A stretch of DNA of 64,000 bases from Trichostrongylus colubriformis (lineage: Eukaryota; Nematoda; Chromadorea; Rhabditida; Trichostrongylidae): the NCBI GenBank assembly GCA_963978905.1, contig OZ022256.1, positions 3,393,501-3,457,500 of the forward strand, written 5' to 3'. A program made the translations under genes and the position numbers. The notes beneath the pieces were generated by a model. That model was not told where the DNA came from and searched no databases. It saw only the letters and a program-made list of their open reading frames with translations. Positions 47,040 to 59,100 of the stretch are shown here, in pieces; the stretch's first letter is position 1, and each line of letters opens with the position of its first letter.

Positions 47040-50000
47040 TCACCTTGTTCGAAGTGGAGTCGGTGTCGCACCTCTGATAGTTTTCTTTTTAAAAATGGAA
47101 ACTGAAAATTTTCTGAAATCTTTGACAAAATAAAGCGGAATAAGAGGATTAAGGGCTGGAAACCACGAGAATAGAAATGGAAAGTAGTTTGATGCTTCGC
47201 CCGTACGAGCCTCGAAGAGTGGGCCGAGCACAGAGACGTAGAATGGCAGGTGAAGGAGAAGGAATGGTAGAGCTGCCTGAAATTATCCGATATATTGAAG
47301 ACAGTGCATCCGAAACTTTATCAATTAAACTTGTTTACGAGTTTTTTTTTTTTAAAAAGAATGTGTCCTGGCTATCCAATGAAAAAGACCACTGCATTCA
47401 TAGTGTTCTCATGCTTCAATGCTTTATTTAACCCTTCTTAATTGGGCTACTTTTCAGTAGTTCGTGAAGCAGAGTGCGCTGCTTGCTCGTGCGGAAAATC
47501 GAAGACGAGTTCAAAAGGCCGGAGCTGTGACAGAATGCGTCACGTTGTGAATCGGCTCAGTTCTACCAGGGGAGCCGGGAGGGTGGGAACTGTGAATGCT
47601 TTTTTTCTGGAAACACACATTCTACTTGAAAAAGCGCGGAATGGAGTCTTATCACGATCCCGTAGCATTGCGTGTCGTCCTGCAGTCCTGCAGTCGGGCG
47701 AGTTGCCGACGAAGGCTGGGCAACGCTGATTTAGCCTCTCCCGTCTGCAGTCTAACCTTGGCTAGTGACGCAGAGGGACGCGAGAGACGCAAGTGAGAGG
47801 GGAAGTTTTGTGACTCCTCTTTCTCTGTTTTTTTTTTCTGTTTTTATTGTTCTTTAATTTACCTGAGCACCCCTTCTTTCATATTCCACAATCTACCAAA
47901 TTTACCCTTTGCGGTGCCTTTAAAGGCAGCATTAGGGGAAAGTCGGACGAATAGTAGAAGAAGTAGTGTATATGAAAGTCGAGATACCCAGTAACAGGGC
48001 AGTGGAGAAAAAACGGATGGAAATGGCCAAAAACCCGAGAAATAGGACCCTCCTTTCCACTGTTGGTTCTAGGCGCGGACAAGCTTCCCGTCAAGAGGCT
48101 GGTAGTCTGATCTAGTTTTCCATTGGCATGTTGCCACGTAAACACAAGGGGATGTTTGGAAATACGACAGCATCTACTTTTTGGAGTGAGCTTCAAGTTA
48201 AAACTGGAAAGCCTTCGATCCTGCCGCATCTCCTTGGCTGCTCCCACCCCACTCAATCGGGAATTACGTCATCGGGAGGTGGGATCGACAAATCAAAGAG
48301 GCGGGACAGATAGGCGATTGCAGCGATTTGCAGCGTTTCTACAGCTTGGAGGGACGCTTTTTCATCGGGATATCGCCACAGGTAGCCTTCTTACGCCCCG
48401 GACTACCATGTGAGTGACTTCTTGTAGGGATTTCTCCATCACCACACTACCCCTAATGCTGCCTTCAAACCAGGGAGTGACGAGACTGAATGTGGAATGT
48501 GCTTCTGGACCACAGCTACAAATTTTGTAGATCCCTACGATAGCCAGCTTGGAATATAGCCCTATTATCGGCATCGATAAAGCATTTCATCTTTGACAAA
48601 TTCATATATTAGGTCGTTCAGTATGAAATGTCCGTTTTTCAGTAGTGCATAGTTCGAGAGTCCGTATCTAAGGCAAAACGCTCCGGCAGTCCTTGGTACT
48701 GAGTTTTGGTAAAGGTGCAGCCTCCCTCTTTCTTACCTTCGGTGGACCTCCGGCTGCCGTGGAATCTGACTTTTTTAGAAAGGTTTTTGTAACGACATGG
48801 ACAAGTCCAAATTGCGTGTTGTCTTGGAGTACGAGTTCCGCCGTGGAAGCACCGCAGCACAGGCAGTTCGGAATATCACCGTCGTCTTTGGAGAGGATGC
48901 CCCTAACGAACGAACAGTACGTCGATGGTTTGCAAAGTTTGAATCCGGCGACTTCGATCTTCAAAATGAGTCGAGAGGACGGCCCGAGTGCAAGCTGAAC
49001 AACGATGAGCTTAAAGCCGTAGTGGAAGCTGATCCCACTCAAAGTACTCGAGAATTAGCGGCAAAGTTTGGAGTATGTAAGGTGACGATCTCGTCTCATT
49101 TGAAGCAAATTGGCAAGAGTAGGAAGCTGGACCGTTGGGTACCGCACGACTTGAGCGATCGTCAGAAGAGGGTCCGCCTTGAGGCTTGCCTTTCCTTACT
49201 TTCTAGGCAAAAAAGCGAGCCTTTCTTACACCGTCTCGTCACATGTGACGAGAAGTGGATCCACTTCGATAACAGGAAGCGGTCTTACCAGTGGTTGGAC
49301 AAGTCGGAACCGCCAAAACCTACGCCGAAGCCGGACCCTCACCAGAGGAAGACTATGGTATCAGTTTGGTGGTCCTCCGCAGGAGTGATTCACTACAGCT
49401 TTACGAGACCTGGTCAGGCGATCACGGCGGAGGCGTACTGTCAACAGCTGGAGGAAATGATGGAGAAGCTTGCTGTTATGCAGCCGAGAATGATTAACAG
49501 AGACCGACCGCTCCTACTGCAGGACAACGCTCGGCCACATGTGGCAAACTCGACCTTGTTAAAATTACAGGATTTGGACTTGGAAACTCTCGTTCATCCT
49601 CCTTACTCTCCCGACCTAGCACCTACAGATTACCATTTCTTTCAAGCTTTAGATCACTTCTTGCAGGGAAAATTATTCAATTCTTATGATGATGTAGAAA
49701 GTGCCTTTCATGATTTTATTGCCTCTCGCTCCCCAGATTTCTATAGAGATGGAATTAATAAGTTACCTTTAAAATGGCAAAGATGTGTTGATAACTTAGG
49801 ATCATATTTTGATTGATTGTAATTTGCGTTGTATGAGATATGATAAACTGAAGTTGACTCTCAAAAACGGACATTTCATACTGAACGACCTAATAATTTA
49901 TCGCACCTGTGCAAAGAGTAGTCTGCGTAGCTGGGTGTTGAGCCGCCGATTGACGACGCAACCGTCCACCTTCACAGTCTTTGCAATTTGATGCGCACAA

Positions 50001-52842
50001 AATGTGATCGCAGCCATTGTTGCCATCAACAGGGAAATAACACTGATCGTTCCAGCTAGCAGTGTGTGACTTTGAAGCTTCTCGTAAAGGGTCGCCTGCT
50101 TCTGAAATTTGTCCCACCTATACTTTATTACGATTTTGACAATAATTCTCGCGATCGCATGCTCTAATTGCTCCTTAGCTGCAGTAAACTTCACTGGGCA
50201 AATTCTCACAGCCTGTGAAAAAGTTCGATACTCTGCGTGTTCCGGAAAAAACCACTTACTAAGAAAATAGTGCTTCACATGGCTATTAAGGCAGGAGCTA
50301 ATCACATTTTTGGACACTTGGGCGGGAATCGGCTACTTTTAACGGGGCCTGTTCCACATTGCTCTGCGAAAATTTGAGCAAACTGCTAATTCTGATGTTT
50401 TTAATTTTCGATAGCTGCTGATTTTTAGTGTCATTTTTTATTTTTTTTCACTTTATCAAAAATCAAAAACACATAAAACCAATATCCTCTAAAGCTTTCA
50501 GCTACATGGTTTGATACCGATATTGGCCAACAGGCTCAACACGTCCTGCGTGTGAGTGCTGATAAGCTATGGTAAACATACCATTCAGAAGCTGAGTTCA
50601 GGTCAAAGGGATCTTGGTAGTGTAATGAATAAGCACTTATGTCCGGAAAGCATGGAGTGTGTGTTCGAGTCCCGCCTGAGACTGAAGCCATTTCTCACAC
50701 TCAGCATACTTGAATCAAATCGCTAACGGTTCAATTTGAGCAAACTGCAAATTGCTCTCTCAAATTATCGACTTCTGCGAACAGCGGAGGGTTATTTTGA
50801 GTTCTTTTATTGCGTCTAAGTGTTGTGTGCAGTACAGGGAGCCGAAAGGCATCAGAATCATGGAATTTCTGTGCACAATATCTTTACTTATACACAATTT
50901 CGGAACCTACTTTCAATGTTGCCACAAGGAATGCATTATGGCCTTCCACATTGATGTCATAAGCAATGTCTGTGAAAAAGAGTATGTCAGACTCTGTAGG
51001 CCATGCAGCAAAGCAAATCATACAGCAGATCGAAGTGGAGAAGATAAATGGGAGTACAAGAAAGAAGCATAGTCGTTGGCTATGCAGCTTCAAATAACTC
51101 GCTCTGAAATATGGGATATACTTACCGTGAACATTCAATGTTTATGCTCATTCCGGCGACCACCTGGAAGCTCTAAAGCAGTGGATAAGCTTGCGAGTTC
51201 GTTGGGATAGAATATGGGCAATAACCAAAGCCTCCAAGGTGGGTAATGATTCGATTTTTCAACGCGAGTTTCAGAGCTACGCATCATCCCTTCTAAAGTG
51301 GAAGGTTTGCTTTCGGAGATTATGTATTCCCAGTTCTTACTTTCTCTTCACCCCTCCCAGTGCCTTCAAAGCACAATAATAGTCAATCAAAAATCTTTTC
51401 CGTGCGATCGTCAACTGCACTGACTACTTCCTTCTTGCCAGTTAATAACATTGTCTGAAGCAAGTGCAGTGATTTATAGTGCAAGACCATCCATTACCAG
51501 ATATGGCAAAATTAAATTGCTCGTGCCCCCAGCCAAACTCAATAGTCAATTACACTCTTTTTCTTTACGCGCCTGTTCGCTTTATTACACTTTAAGCAAA
51601 AAGTAGATTCCCGCCAGCCTTTACTCCTTCAAAAAGGTGATTGACGAATACCTGGACCAATAATGGGCCCTCACTTTGATTGCATCCTTCTATTTTATGC
51701 TTTTTTGTTTAATTACCTCTTCTGGTTTTAGCCTTTTCTCGCTTGCTTTCTCTACTTATGTTTGATGTTTGCCGTTATGTTTGCCGCTGTGGCCAATGAT
51801 TTACAGTTTTATGTTTATTGTCTTTTGGGCATTGTTGTGGCCCTTCGCATGAGCTACCTCAAGTAATAAATGAAATGAAATGAAACCTGACCTGCATATT
51901 TGTAGATATCGAAACACGAAGAGACATGGTGGTATGACAATGGAATTGCAAAGCAAGAAAACGAAAACCATCAGCAGTAGACAGCCCCAGATTGTGGGCA
52001 ACACAAAACCTCCATTTACGATAAGCAAAGCCGACATTTCGGGTGTAGCAGCAAAAGTCTGGAAAAAAGGCATCTTTCAGTAAATGCAAATATATGTATA
52101 TACTGTGTTTGGTGGTAGGAAATTCTTCAGATTATTGATAGCATTGATCATTTTCAGGCACTCTTTAAGATTCAAAGGGATTGCATGATCGGATAAGTAA
52201 AAACAGCCACTCCTTTTGTCGAAGTGCTTGGACGTAAAGTGCGTGTTTACTCGCACTGATGCAGAGAATTAGAACATTCGAGTTGCCAAAAAAATATCAA
52301 GGTAAGTGGTATACAAATAGATCCATCCGCTGCCTCGAATCGGCGGGAGAAGTCGGCAATAACCTTAACTTTGCCCTGTTTCGTGGCCTGCACGATAGCA
52401 CGTGCAACAGCTCCCTGCGTCAACCAAGAAACTTTAGTGTGTGGCTGAGCAACTTCCTGACTAGAAGTCGCGGAGGTGACAGGTGATGTTTACCTTCATT
52501 TCCCCTCATGCCAACCCTCACTGAACTTATTCACTGGATGACAACGCTTCAGTTGTCAAGTTATTCCAAAAAGTTATGCAGTAGTGAAAATATGCTTTGT
52601 AAAAGCTTCCTGTGTACTGAGCAACAAGTTGAAGTGTATTCACTTACTGGGCTGCATACAATGTCTATAACACTAAGGAATGTGTCATATACTGCACACG
52701 CAATCATGATGTACTTGTAGGCGCCAAAGAAACGGGTAGCTCTTGTTCTTATAACGTAGATCAAGAACATATTCAGCATGATTGATAAAAATCCAAAAAT
52801 GTAGGAGTTGATCGACGAGAATCCAGACTGTGTTATTGACAT
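47040..52842 (-). CDS. Str-type seven-transmembrane chemoreceptor, five exons
   Basis: Nematode chemosensory GPCR of the Str superfamily, expected in the ciliary membrane of sensory neurons. Exons: 52648-52842, 51892-52058, 50911-51103, 49907-50101, 47040-47276, all in phase, giving 328 codons, usual for the family. Exon 1 has helix 1 and GAYKYIMIACAVYDT; exon 2 ends in the family-typical FRYLQIC; exon 3 gives helix 4 and the second extracellular loop; exon 4 gives helix 5 and LNTQLRRLLFAQ; exon 5 gives helix 6, the helix 7 signature FPALNPLIPLYFVKDFRK and a basic tail. A stop lies directly before the start Met at 52842. Intron 4 is 2.6 kb because of a mariner and another repeat. No lesion was seen. 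The ligand and exact subfamily cannot be told. Confidence 0.87.
47924..48475. mobile_element. Non-autonomous inverted-repeat element in chemoreceptor intron 4
   Basis: Ends TTTAAAGGCAGCATTAGGGG and, inverted, CCCCTAATGCTGCCTTCAAA. Length about 550 bp. No transposase seen. A partial match to the same end (CCCCCTAATCACTGCCTTTAA) is at about 58285. Confidence 0.6.
48609..49893 (+). mobile_element. Complete mariner element
   Basis: 1285 bp with perfect 31-bp terminal inverted repeats (48609-48639 and 49863-49893, beginning TTAGGTCGTTCAGTATG) and TA duplications on both sides (48607-48608, 49894-49895). It carries an uninterrupted transposase on the strand opposite to the host gene. It lies in intron 4 of the chemoreceptor, 11 bp from the exon 4 donor. 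Confidence 0.96.
48797..49816 (+). CDS. Mariner transposase, full length
   Basis: 339 codons, close to the usual 340-350. It cuts and joins the element ends at TA sites in the nucleus. The N-terminal helix-turn-helix pair is visible (EFRRGSTAAQAVRNI; TQSTRELAAKFGVCKVTISSH). Then come WVPHDLS (canonical WVPHEL) and the DD34D catalytic triad: Asp151 in TCDEKW, Asp243 in LQDNARPH and Asp278 in SPDLAPTDYHFF, exactly 34 residues apart. No stop, frameshift or missing catalytic residue was seen, so it may be active or recently so. Activity is not shown by sequence alone. Confidence 0.95.
   Translation: MDKSKLRVVLEYEFRRGSTAAQAVRNITVVFGEDAPNERTVRRWFAKFESGDFDLQNESRGRPECKLNNDELKAVVEADPTQSTRELAAKFGVCKVTISSHLKQIGKSRKLDRWVPHDLSDRQKRVRLEACLSLLSRQKSEPFLHRLVTCDEKWIHFDNRKRSYQWLDKSEPPKPTPKPDPHQRKTMVSVWWSSAGVIHYSFTRPGQAITAEAYCQQLEEMMEKLAVMQPRMINRDRPLLLQDNARPHVANSTLLKLQDLDLETLVHPPYSPDLAPTDYHFFQALDHFLQGKLFNSYDDVESAFHDFIASRSPDFYRDGINKLPLKWQRCVDNLGSYFD
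50611..50690 (+). repeat. tRNA-like sequence in chemoreceptor intron 3
   Basis: GGTAGTGTAATGAATAAGCAC resembles an A box and GTGTTCGAGTCCCG a good B box. The acceptor stem does not pair, so it is not a functional tRNA. Probably a SINE head or tRNA relic. Confidence 0.45.
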
Positions 52843-54916
52843 TCAAAACCGTGCTCGTACGTCCGAAGTGAAGAATTCTATAATCAGATAAAGTCGAAAA
52901 GCGGTTTCTAACATGAGCATGTGCATGTCGTAATCACCGAAACTGGCTCCAAGAGCAAGTTGCTTGAAAGAAGTTCTATTTTTGCCGCAGGTTTTCCAGG
53001 TGGTTCGCTACTTAGAAAGCGAATACAGCGTAATTTTTTATCATTGTATGCATTTACAAAAGCACTATCGGCCAGGTAACACTGAAGAATGTTTTGCGGT
53101 GGACCCTCCTCGGGTGGTCATGAACCCACTTTATCATAATTCGTAGTCATCCATAGTAAATTGCCCACAGCGGCAAAAAAGAATTCCTTCTGCAAGCATC
53201 TTTTCAGGGAAAGCAGGCAAACATTTTCACATTGTAGCTGCTACATACCAGTGAAGAAAACAGTTTAAGGGCGTTGAGCCTTTACAATTCAGAAAAAGTT
53301 CAAATTGGAGGTAAAATCATGCTAAGACATGAAGTAGCAGACTTAGCACATGAAGAAACACCTTAGCCAGAGTGTTATCCGTTGAAATGAAAAATATTCA
53401 GCATAATCGTGAAATAGCTTTCGAAGGCTGCATCGCTGCATCAAACATTACTTGCAATAATGAATCAGTCTGACAAACCGCCATTTTAGCATTGTTTACG
53501 AATTACCATTTTGCTAATTGTTAGTTGATTCTGTGACGACATTTTCCAATTGCATAGTAGTGGTAACCACCGAATTGCATTGTGTTTCATGTACGATATG
53601 ACTCAAATCAGCAGGGGTATGGTTTTTTTCGTAATTCTAACATGTACAAATTCACTGTCATTTGAAGATTCAGTAAAGGATTGCCAGCTTGTAGCAGCAA
53701 ACCTTACCCTAAAAGAATAGACCTCTGATACTGTCATATTGTGGTTTTTACGCGAACCCTTTTTTTGGAGTTGTTACCACTTGCTCTTAATCAAATCGAA
53801 AGACGTTCTGCAAAAAGAGAACAGAGCTGAAGCTGGTCGGGATAACTTAGGCACGTGACAGAAACGTTTTACCCTTCTCTTCAAACAACGAACTTGGTGA
53901 TACTTAATATCGGTTTGGTATTTGTTCTTTGTTGATGCTCATTCATGTTTTTAATTGAAGACTACATTTTTCCTCGTATCTGCACGAAACTTTTAGCTCG
54001 ATAAATATGAAACCATACGCTTTTTCTTCTTGGGCGAAGGTAGTGTAGTGACAAGTGGCGCGCACTCGCACTCTCATGGTGTGGGAATCAAATCCCCATC
54101 AACGCCCGCCCAGGCCAACTGAGCCCGATATACTTTCGGGATAGGTGAATTGGTACCAAACTCGTCTGGGAGGATAAAAACACTGACTTTTACATGGGCT
54201 GGCCCCGCATGTCATTATATTGACCAAACCGCATCCACCTGCCACCACGGTCCTGAATGGAACTTGAGTACTAGACGCATCCTATTAAAGGGATTGATCA
54301 ACTCCAAGAACTTTACCCTCTTCTCCTTCTCATGATTTTTTTTAAAAAAGCAGCTCACTCTTGGCTTGGAGGGTCCTTCGAGCATTGCGATTACATTATT
54401 GCGTCTGAAAATTCAGCAGGAAAAATAACAAAGAAGGAACATGTAAAATTTGAAATTACAAATGATAAGCAAGTGATTGCAAGTCGTATAATTAATTAAT
54501 CGAGAGGGGTGTCAGATGACAAGAACCACGGGTGAAATCAGTGTCCCGGAAACGAATCTAGCATAAGCGCTTGGACCTACGTGGTCGCTACTTTTTTTTG
54601 CAGTATTGGTAACAATAATACAAAACACAGCTGTCGGGAAAAAATCTTTCTTTGGAAACAAAAATAATCGAAATCTCCGTGCAACCAACGCCACTCCATT
54701 ACTTTTTGTGAAAACTATTTCCGTACAGTGAAATCGACAGTTTCGGGCCTGCTATAGCTTTCATTTTGGCTTGAATTGGACAATATAAAAGAGCCAAGTA
54801 CAGGGACTCGTGGATGAAGTTCGGAAAAGTTGACTGGGTCCCCACCATCCAGCGCTCTGGTGGTAACGTTCATATTCGAAATTGCCTCAAAAACAATGGT
54901 CCACAAGAACTATGTA
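52843..54916. other. Upstream region of the chemoreceptor, no gene recognised
   Basis: AT-rich. The first part should contain the chemoreceptor promoter. Holds the tRNA-like repeat copy at 54032-54320. No other exon or domain was recognised on either strand. Confidence 0.6.
54032..54320 (+). repeat. tRNA-like dispersed repeat (SINE candidate), copy 2
   Basis: Shares blocks along its whole length with 42673-42961 and contains GGTGTGGGAATCAAATCCCC, resembling a tRNA B box. Ends in a T-rich tract near 54330. Confidence 0.55.
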
Positions 54917-56161
54917 TTAGGTTGTCCCAAAAGTCTTGTAGGATTTTTCCGATCATCACTTTTTATTATTTTTTTTTCATCAAACAACAATCAGGCAACA
55001 ACGTATTCACCATTGTTATCGACAACACTCTGTCCCCTCATAGGTGAATCGTTGATTCCCTCCTCTCAGAACTCTGGGTTCTGAGAGTCGAAGAAGTCAG
55101 CGATTGCCTTTGCAAGCATGTCATAGTCAGCGAATTTTCTCTTGGTGAGAAAGGATTCAAGAGGATGGGTAAGGTGATAGTCAGAAGGGGAAATGTCTGG
55201 AGAGTATGGCGGGTGGGGCAGCACATTCCAGCTGGGCTCCTGTTGCTTGGCCTGGGTGCACTTCGCGACGTATGGGTGGGCGTTGTTATGAAGGAGGGTG
55301 ACCGCGGACCTTCTCAAGCGCTTTTCTCGAATAGCGACGGCGATCTGCTGGAGCTGGTGGGTGTACGGAAGCGGATACTGTCTCGCCTTGTGCCAACACC
55401 TTTTGGAAAAGCATTCCTTCCGCGTCCAGAAGCAGCAGAGTAGAATCTTCTCGGATGGAGGTCAGACATGGGCTGCGTTGGCTGCTCGGCGTCACGTAGC
55501 AGCCAAAAGGCGCGGGTGCGTTGGTATCGTACATGTCCCAGCTTTCATCGCCCGTAGCCAGATAGAAGAGAAAGTCGTTGCGATGCGGGCGGAGCAGCAA
55601 CGATTGACAGATGCTCACACGGGCACTTTCGTGAGCATGCGTCAGGGCATAAGGTCCATCGCGACAGCTCCGATGACCGGGCTTGTGGAGGCGACAATTT
55701 ACGGTTATGGGTGCTTGTCCATTCCTCCCCGCCAGCTCGCGCATGTTGTTTCAAGATCGGCGCAAACGGCGGAGAGCAGCGTCTCGTCGTCGAATGCGTG
55801 TGGGCGTACCGTGCGTGGCTTGTCTTCCATGTCGATCTCGCCGTGGCTGAAGCTGATGAACCAGTGGCGCATGGTCTCGTAGCTCACACATCCCTTGCCC
55901 AATGCAGCGTTGATGGAGTCGCAAGCTTCCGTCGCTTTGCTGCCCCAAGACCACTCATAGTAAATGACACCACGTGTTGGGTGGGTATCGACTACGGGCA
56001 CTGTAGCTCTCTCCACGGAATACGGTGGGTCAATATATATTTTACTAGAAAACTTAGAAAACGTTCTACCATACTCCTGAACCGCCTAGACCTGCCTCGA
56101 AGTAAGCAAGAGTTATTGATTTTTTTTGGAAAAATCCTACAAGACTTTTGGGACAACCTAA
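54917..56161 (-). mobile_element. Decayed mariner with perfect terminal repeats
   Basis: 1245 bp, with 34-bp inverted repeats identical by eye (54917-54950 and 56128-56161, starting TTAGGTTGTCCCAAAAGTC) and TA on both sides. Differs in its ends from the intact mariner at 48609, so it is another mariner lineage. Confidence 0.93.
55066..56016 (-). pseudogene. Mariner transposase pseudogene
   Basis: Homology is split over three minus-strand frames: an N-terminal DNA-binding part (55705-56016; CVSYETMRHWFISFSHG), a first catalytic region (TGDESWDMYD in 55286-55744), and a C-terminal part (55066-55317) with SPDISPSDYH. The second catalytic Asp appears as Asn (LLHNNAHPYV). Frameshifts plus this change indicate a dead gene. 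Confidence 0.85.
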
Positions 56162-59100
56162 TATGTGATGAAAAGTCCACAGTTATTGCTAAATCACAGG
56201 AAAATTGTCTAGATTTCATTGTTGAAGACATCAGGAAGAACAGCCTACATTTTACTTTCTGGGCATTAACTGAGGAAAGTTTTGAAATAAAAAGTTCTCG
56301 ATGCTGCTAGAGATACTGCCTTTTATGATTACAACCAAGAGCTGCGCGTTTTTATTTCTCAAGTTTTTACTTCTCAGTATTTCTCACAATTGCCGTATTC
56401 CGAAATTTCCCTCTGTGTACATGGATGCTGAAGGGGTCAGACAGCTGCTGATCAGGAAGTAGATTGTTCTAAGATGATGAGAATAGACGGTAGAATTCGA
56501 AAAAAAAACGACATAATTGTGTTATGGTGGAGCCATACATAGGATCATTCTCTGATTCCAACGTAGGTAATTTTGTAGTCATTCGTTAACAACGGCATTT
56601 CAAGAAGATTGACGACAAACATAACATAGCTACTGACGGTCTAATCAAGCGCATTCGACATCAGTACAGATTTGGCAGGCAAAACAGCATTCCTATGAAA
56701 ACAATTTTGCCACTTACTGCTAGAGGCACTTCACCGCTCTTACGGGGTTAAACGACATTTAAAACGTTGTGAAAGTTGGGAGCTCATTGGTTTTGATCAC
56801 TTTCTATACTAGTCGCAAACTATAGTCTCATGAAGTTGTAATATTATTATTTGGTACTCTTTTGACTGGTAAGACAAAACTCGTGTCAGCACAGTTTCGA
56901 AAACCCTTAATTATCTTCTTGTACAAGATGACTGTTATAATCCGCCAGTGGGCGGGCATGCGACGTCGCACTCGTCGTCACCGAGTTGGCAGGAAACCGG
57001 TTTTGAATCTTAAAAAGAGGAAAATCGTTAGTGTCCAGCGAGCTCAGCTCATAACTTTCATCGTGTTGATTACCTTTTCGGCTTCTTACTATTCGTATTG
57101 TTCTCTCATGAATTGAGTTCATTTAGTAGAAGACCGTTATCTGCACTGCTTCACTTCATATCCTGTGAGCAAAGGCTCATAGTCTCCGTGATACATTGAA
57201 GATGTCTATAATAGAAGGGATTGGGAAGATGTCCCATCTCGTGTTCGATGTACCAGACCCAAAATGCAGGTGAAGCATGTAAAGGAGGGAGTCAGTTACG
57301 GCCACAGTTAATGAAAAGCTAGAGAAATGGAATAGGTTTGGCTGAAAATCTGAAGCATGTTGTTCAACGTTTACAGAGGAAATACGGAGGCGAGGAGTAA
57401 ATCCCATTCGAGTCCGATGGCATCTCCGGCTTGCCGCGCCTTTTGCCGCGCAGTTCCACTGCGTGCGGCATGTGCGACGCTGAGCTGCTGGGTCATGATA
57501 GAATCACCCGTCTCCCTAGCCACCAAGTAATAGTGATGAATGGGTTCTGTTCTCATTGAACTTTTCCCAGCTTCTCCAGATGTCACACAAGCTTGTACTG
57601 CCGAATCCTCTACATACAAAAGTGTGCTAGTATTTAATCCCCTTCTCCATGAAGTGCCATAAGCTTTCAAACCTCCCAGGAGTGCAGTAGATATGGAAAA
57701 CATCTTGCATTCAAAGACAGCGTTAGAGATGATACGGTTAATGAAAAACTTGAAAAAAAGTCACCTGTATGGAAACGGTATCTAAGAAGCCCAATTGTGG
57801 CGAAATTCCTTTGAAAAGCGCGCCTCCGAGCTATAAGGACGGCGCAGCGGATAACAGCTGACGCCTTCAAACGACAGACCCCATCTCTTAACGATGTGGT
57901 CTCTGACTGGCTGCGGTGGGAGTGGCCAAGGAGCTGCGCCGGGGTCGGAGCGACTATCTTTTTCAGTGTTTTGAGTTCTGATGGTTAACCGTAGAGTTTG
58001 CGAGTTTTTCTTTTCTATTCTTTTTTTCTTTTTATTAGATCTCACATGTAGCTTCGCTCGTCTGCAGTTAGCGATGGTATGCCTTTTAGGTTTTCGTATT
58101 GCTTCTACGCTGTTTTTGCCCATGGATTACTTAGCTACATGCCAATGCAAGACTCATCGGAAATACCCGCCTCCTTGATGGATAGAGGGCCTAATTCTCG
58201 GGTTTCAGGCCATTCACTTCCGTTATCTCTTCACCGCTGTATTACTGTTATATTCACTAGTTTTTTCGCAGTTCGTCCAAATTCCCCCTAATCACTGCCT
58301 TTAAGCGTTTTCCTACTCACGTCTTTCACGAATGGGCATTCGACTAGACTCCAATCGCCCAACAATTTCTTTGTTCGCACCGCGTCGGTACAACACCTCC
58401 TCTTATCCCTTAGAAGAGTCGTGTTGCAGAAAGTACGACTCTTCTAAGTGGGATTCTGCAAATTACTTATAAAATTACTAGAAAAACAAAAAAAAGATTT
58501 AACACTCCATCCGTTGCTTCCAAGCTTTCTTTCAGTAACGTATTTTCGTCTTGGTGATTAACAACTCATCTGGCGGCTTCAATGTAACCTGTCCCGAAGA
58601 CTCCTTGACCGACTACGAACACGTTCATTCTCGAAAAAACCTATGTAGGGAAAATGCAGAAAGGTTTGTGTTAAATTACGGAACGATTATTAGGTGCAAA
58701 TGTATGCGAGGCGGGCACTGCGATCCTTGCATTCACCTGCTGTTCATATTATAGCAAATCACTGAGTTGGAATGTCTTCAGATCGCTTAATTTATCCTTA
58801 CCGTCATTTACTATCGTCTTTAGTTACCATTTCACATCGCTCCGCATGACTTTGGAAGTATTTTTATGAAGGCCTTGAACCATCCATAATTCTCATTCTT
58901 TTCGAAATCCCTCTGCGAGATGCAGTACGTGTTCAGAAAAACCAGGAGAACTGGGAAATCCTTTACTTTCAGGAGCAAAAACTGAAAAACTGGGAAAACA
59001 GAAGCTCGTTTGAATTTCCGCAGAACAATATTTGAACAGCCATCTGCGGGAAGAGTGTAGTTCGAATTTCCGGGAACAATGTTGATTTGCTTCCCACTCT

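Noticed and set aside
48362..48574. Candidate helix 6 exon of the chemoreceptor
   Set aside because: A far better match with correct phase and both helix 6 and helix 7 is at 47040-47276.
50611..50690. Functional tRNA gene
   Set aside because: The B box is good but the acceptor and T stems do not pair.
51124..51160. Possible extra exon of the chemoreceptor with a GTAAGT donor
   Set aside because: Adding it introduces a stop or breaks phase. Exon 2 joins exon 3 directly in frame and gives the family-typical sequence.
57371..58178. Several 65-113-codon frames on both strands
   Set aside because: No homology recognised, no splice partners found, and frames overlap on both strands.
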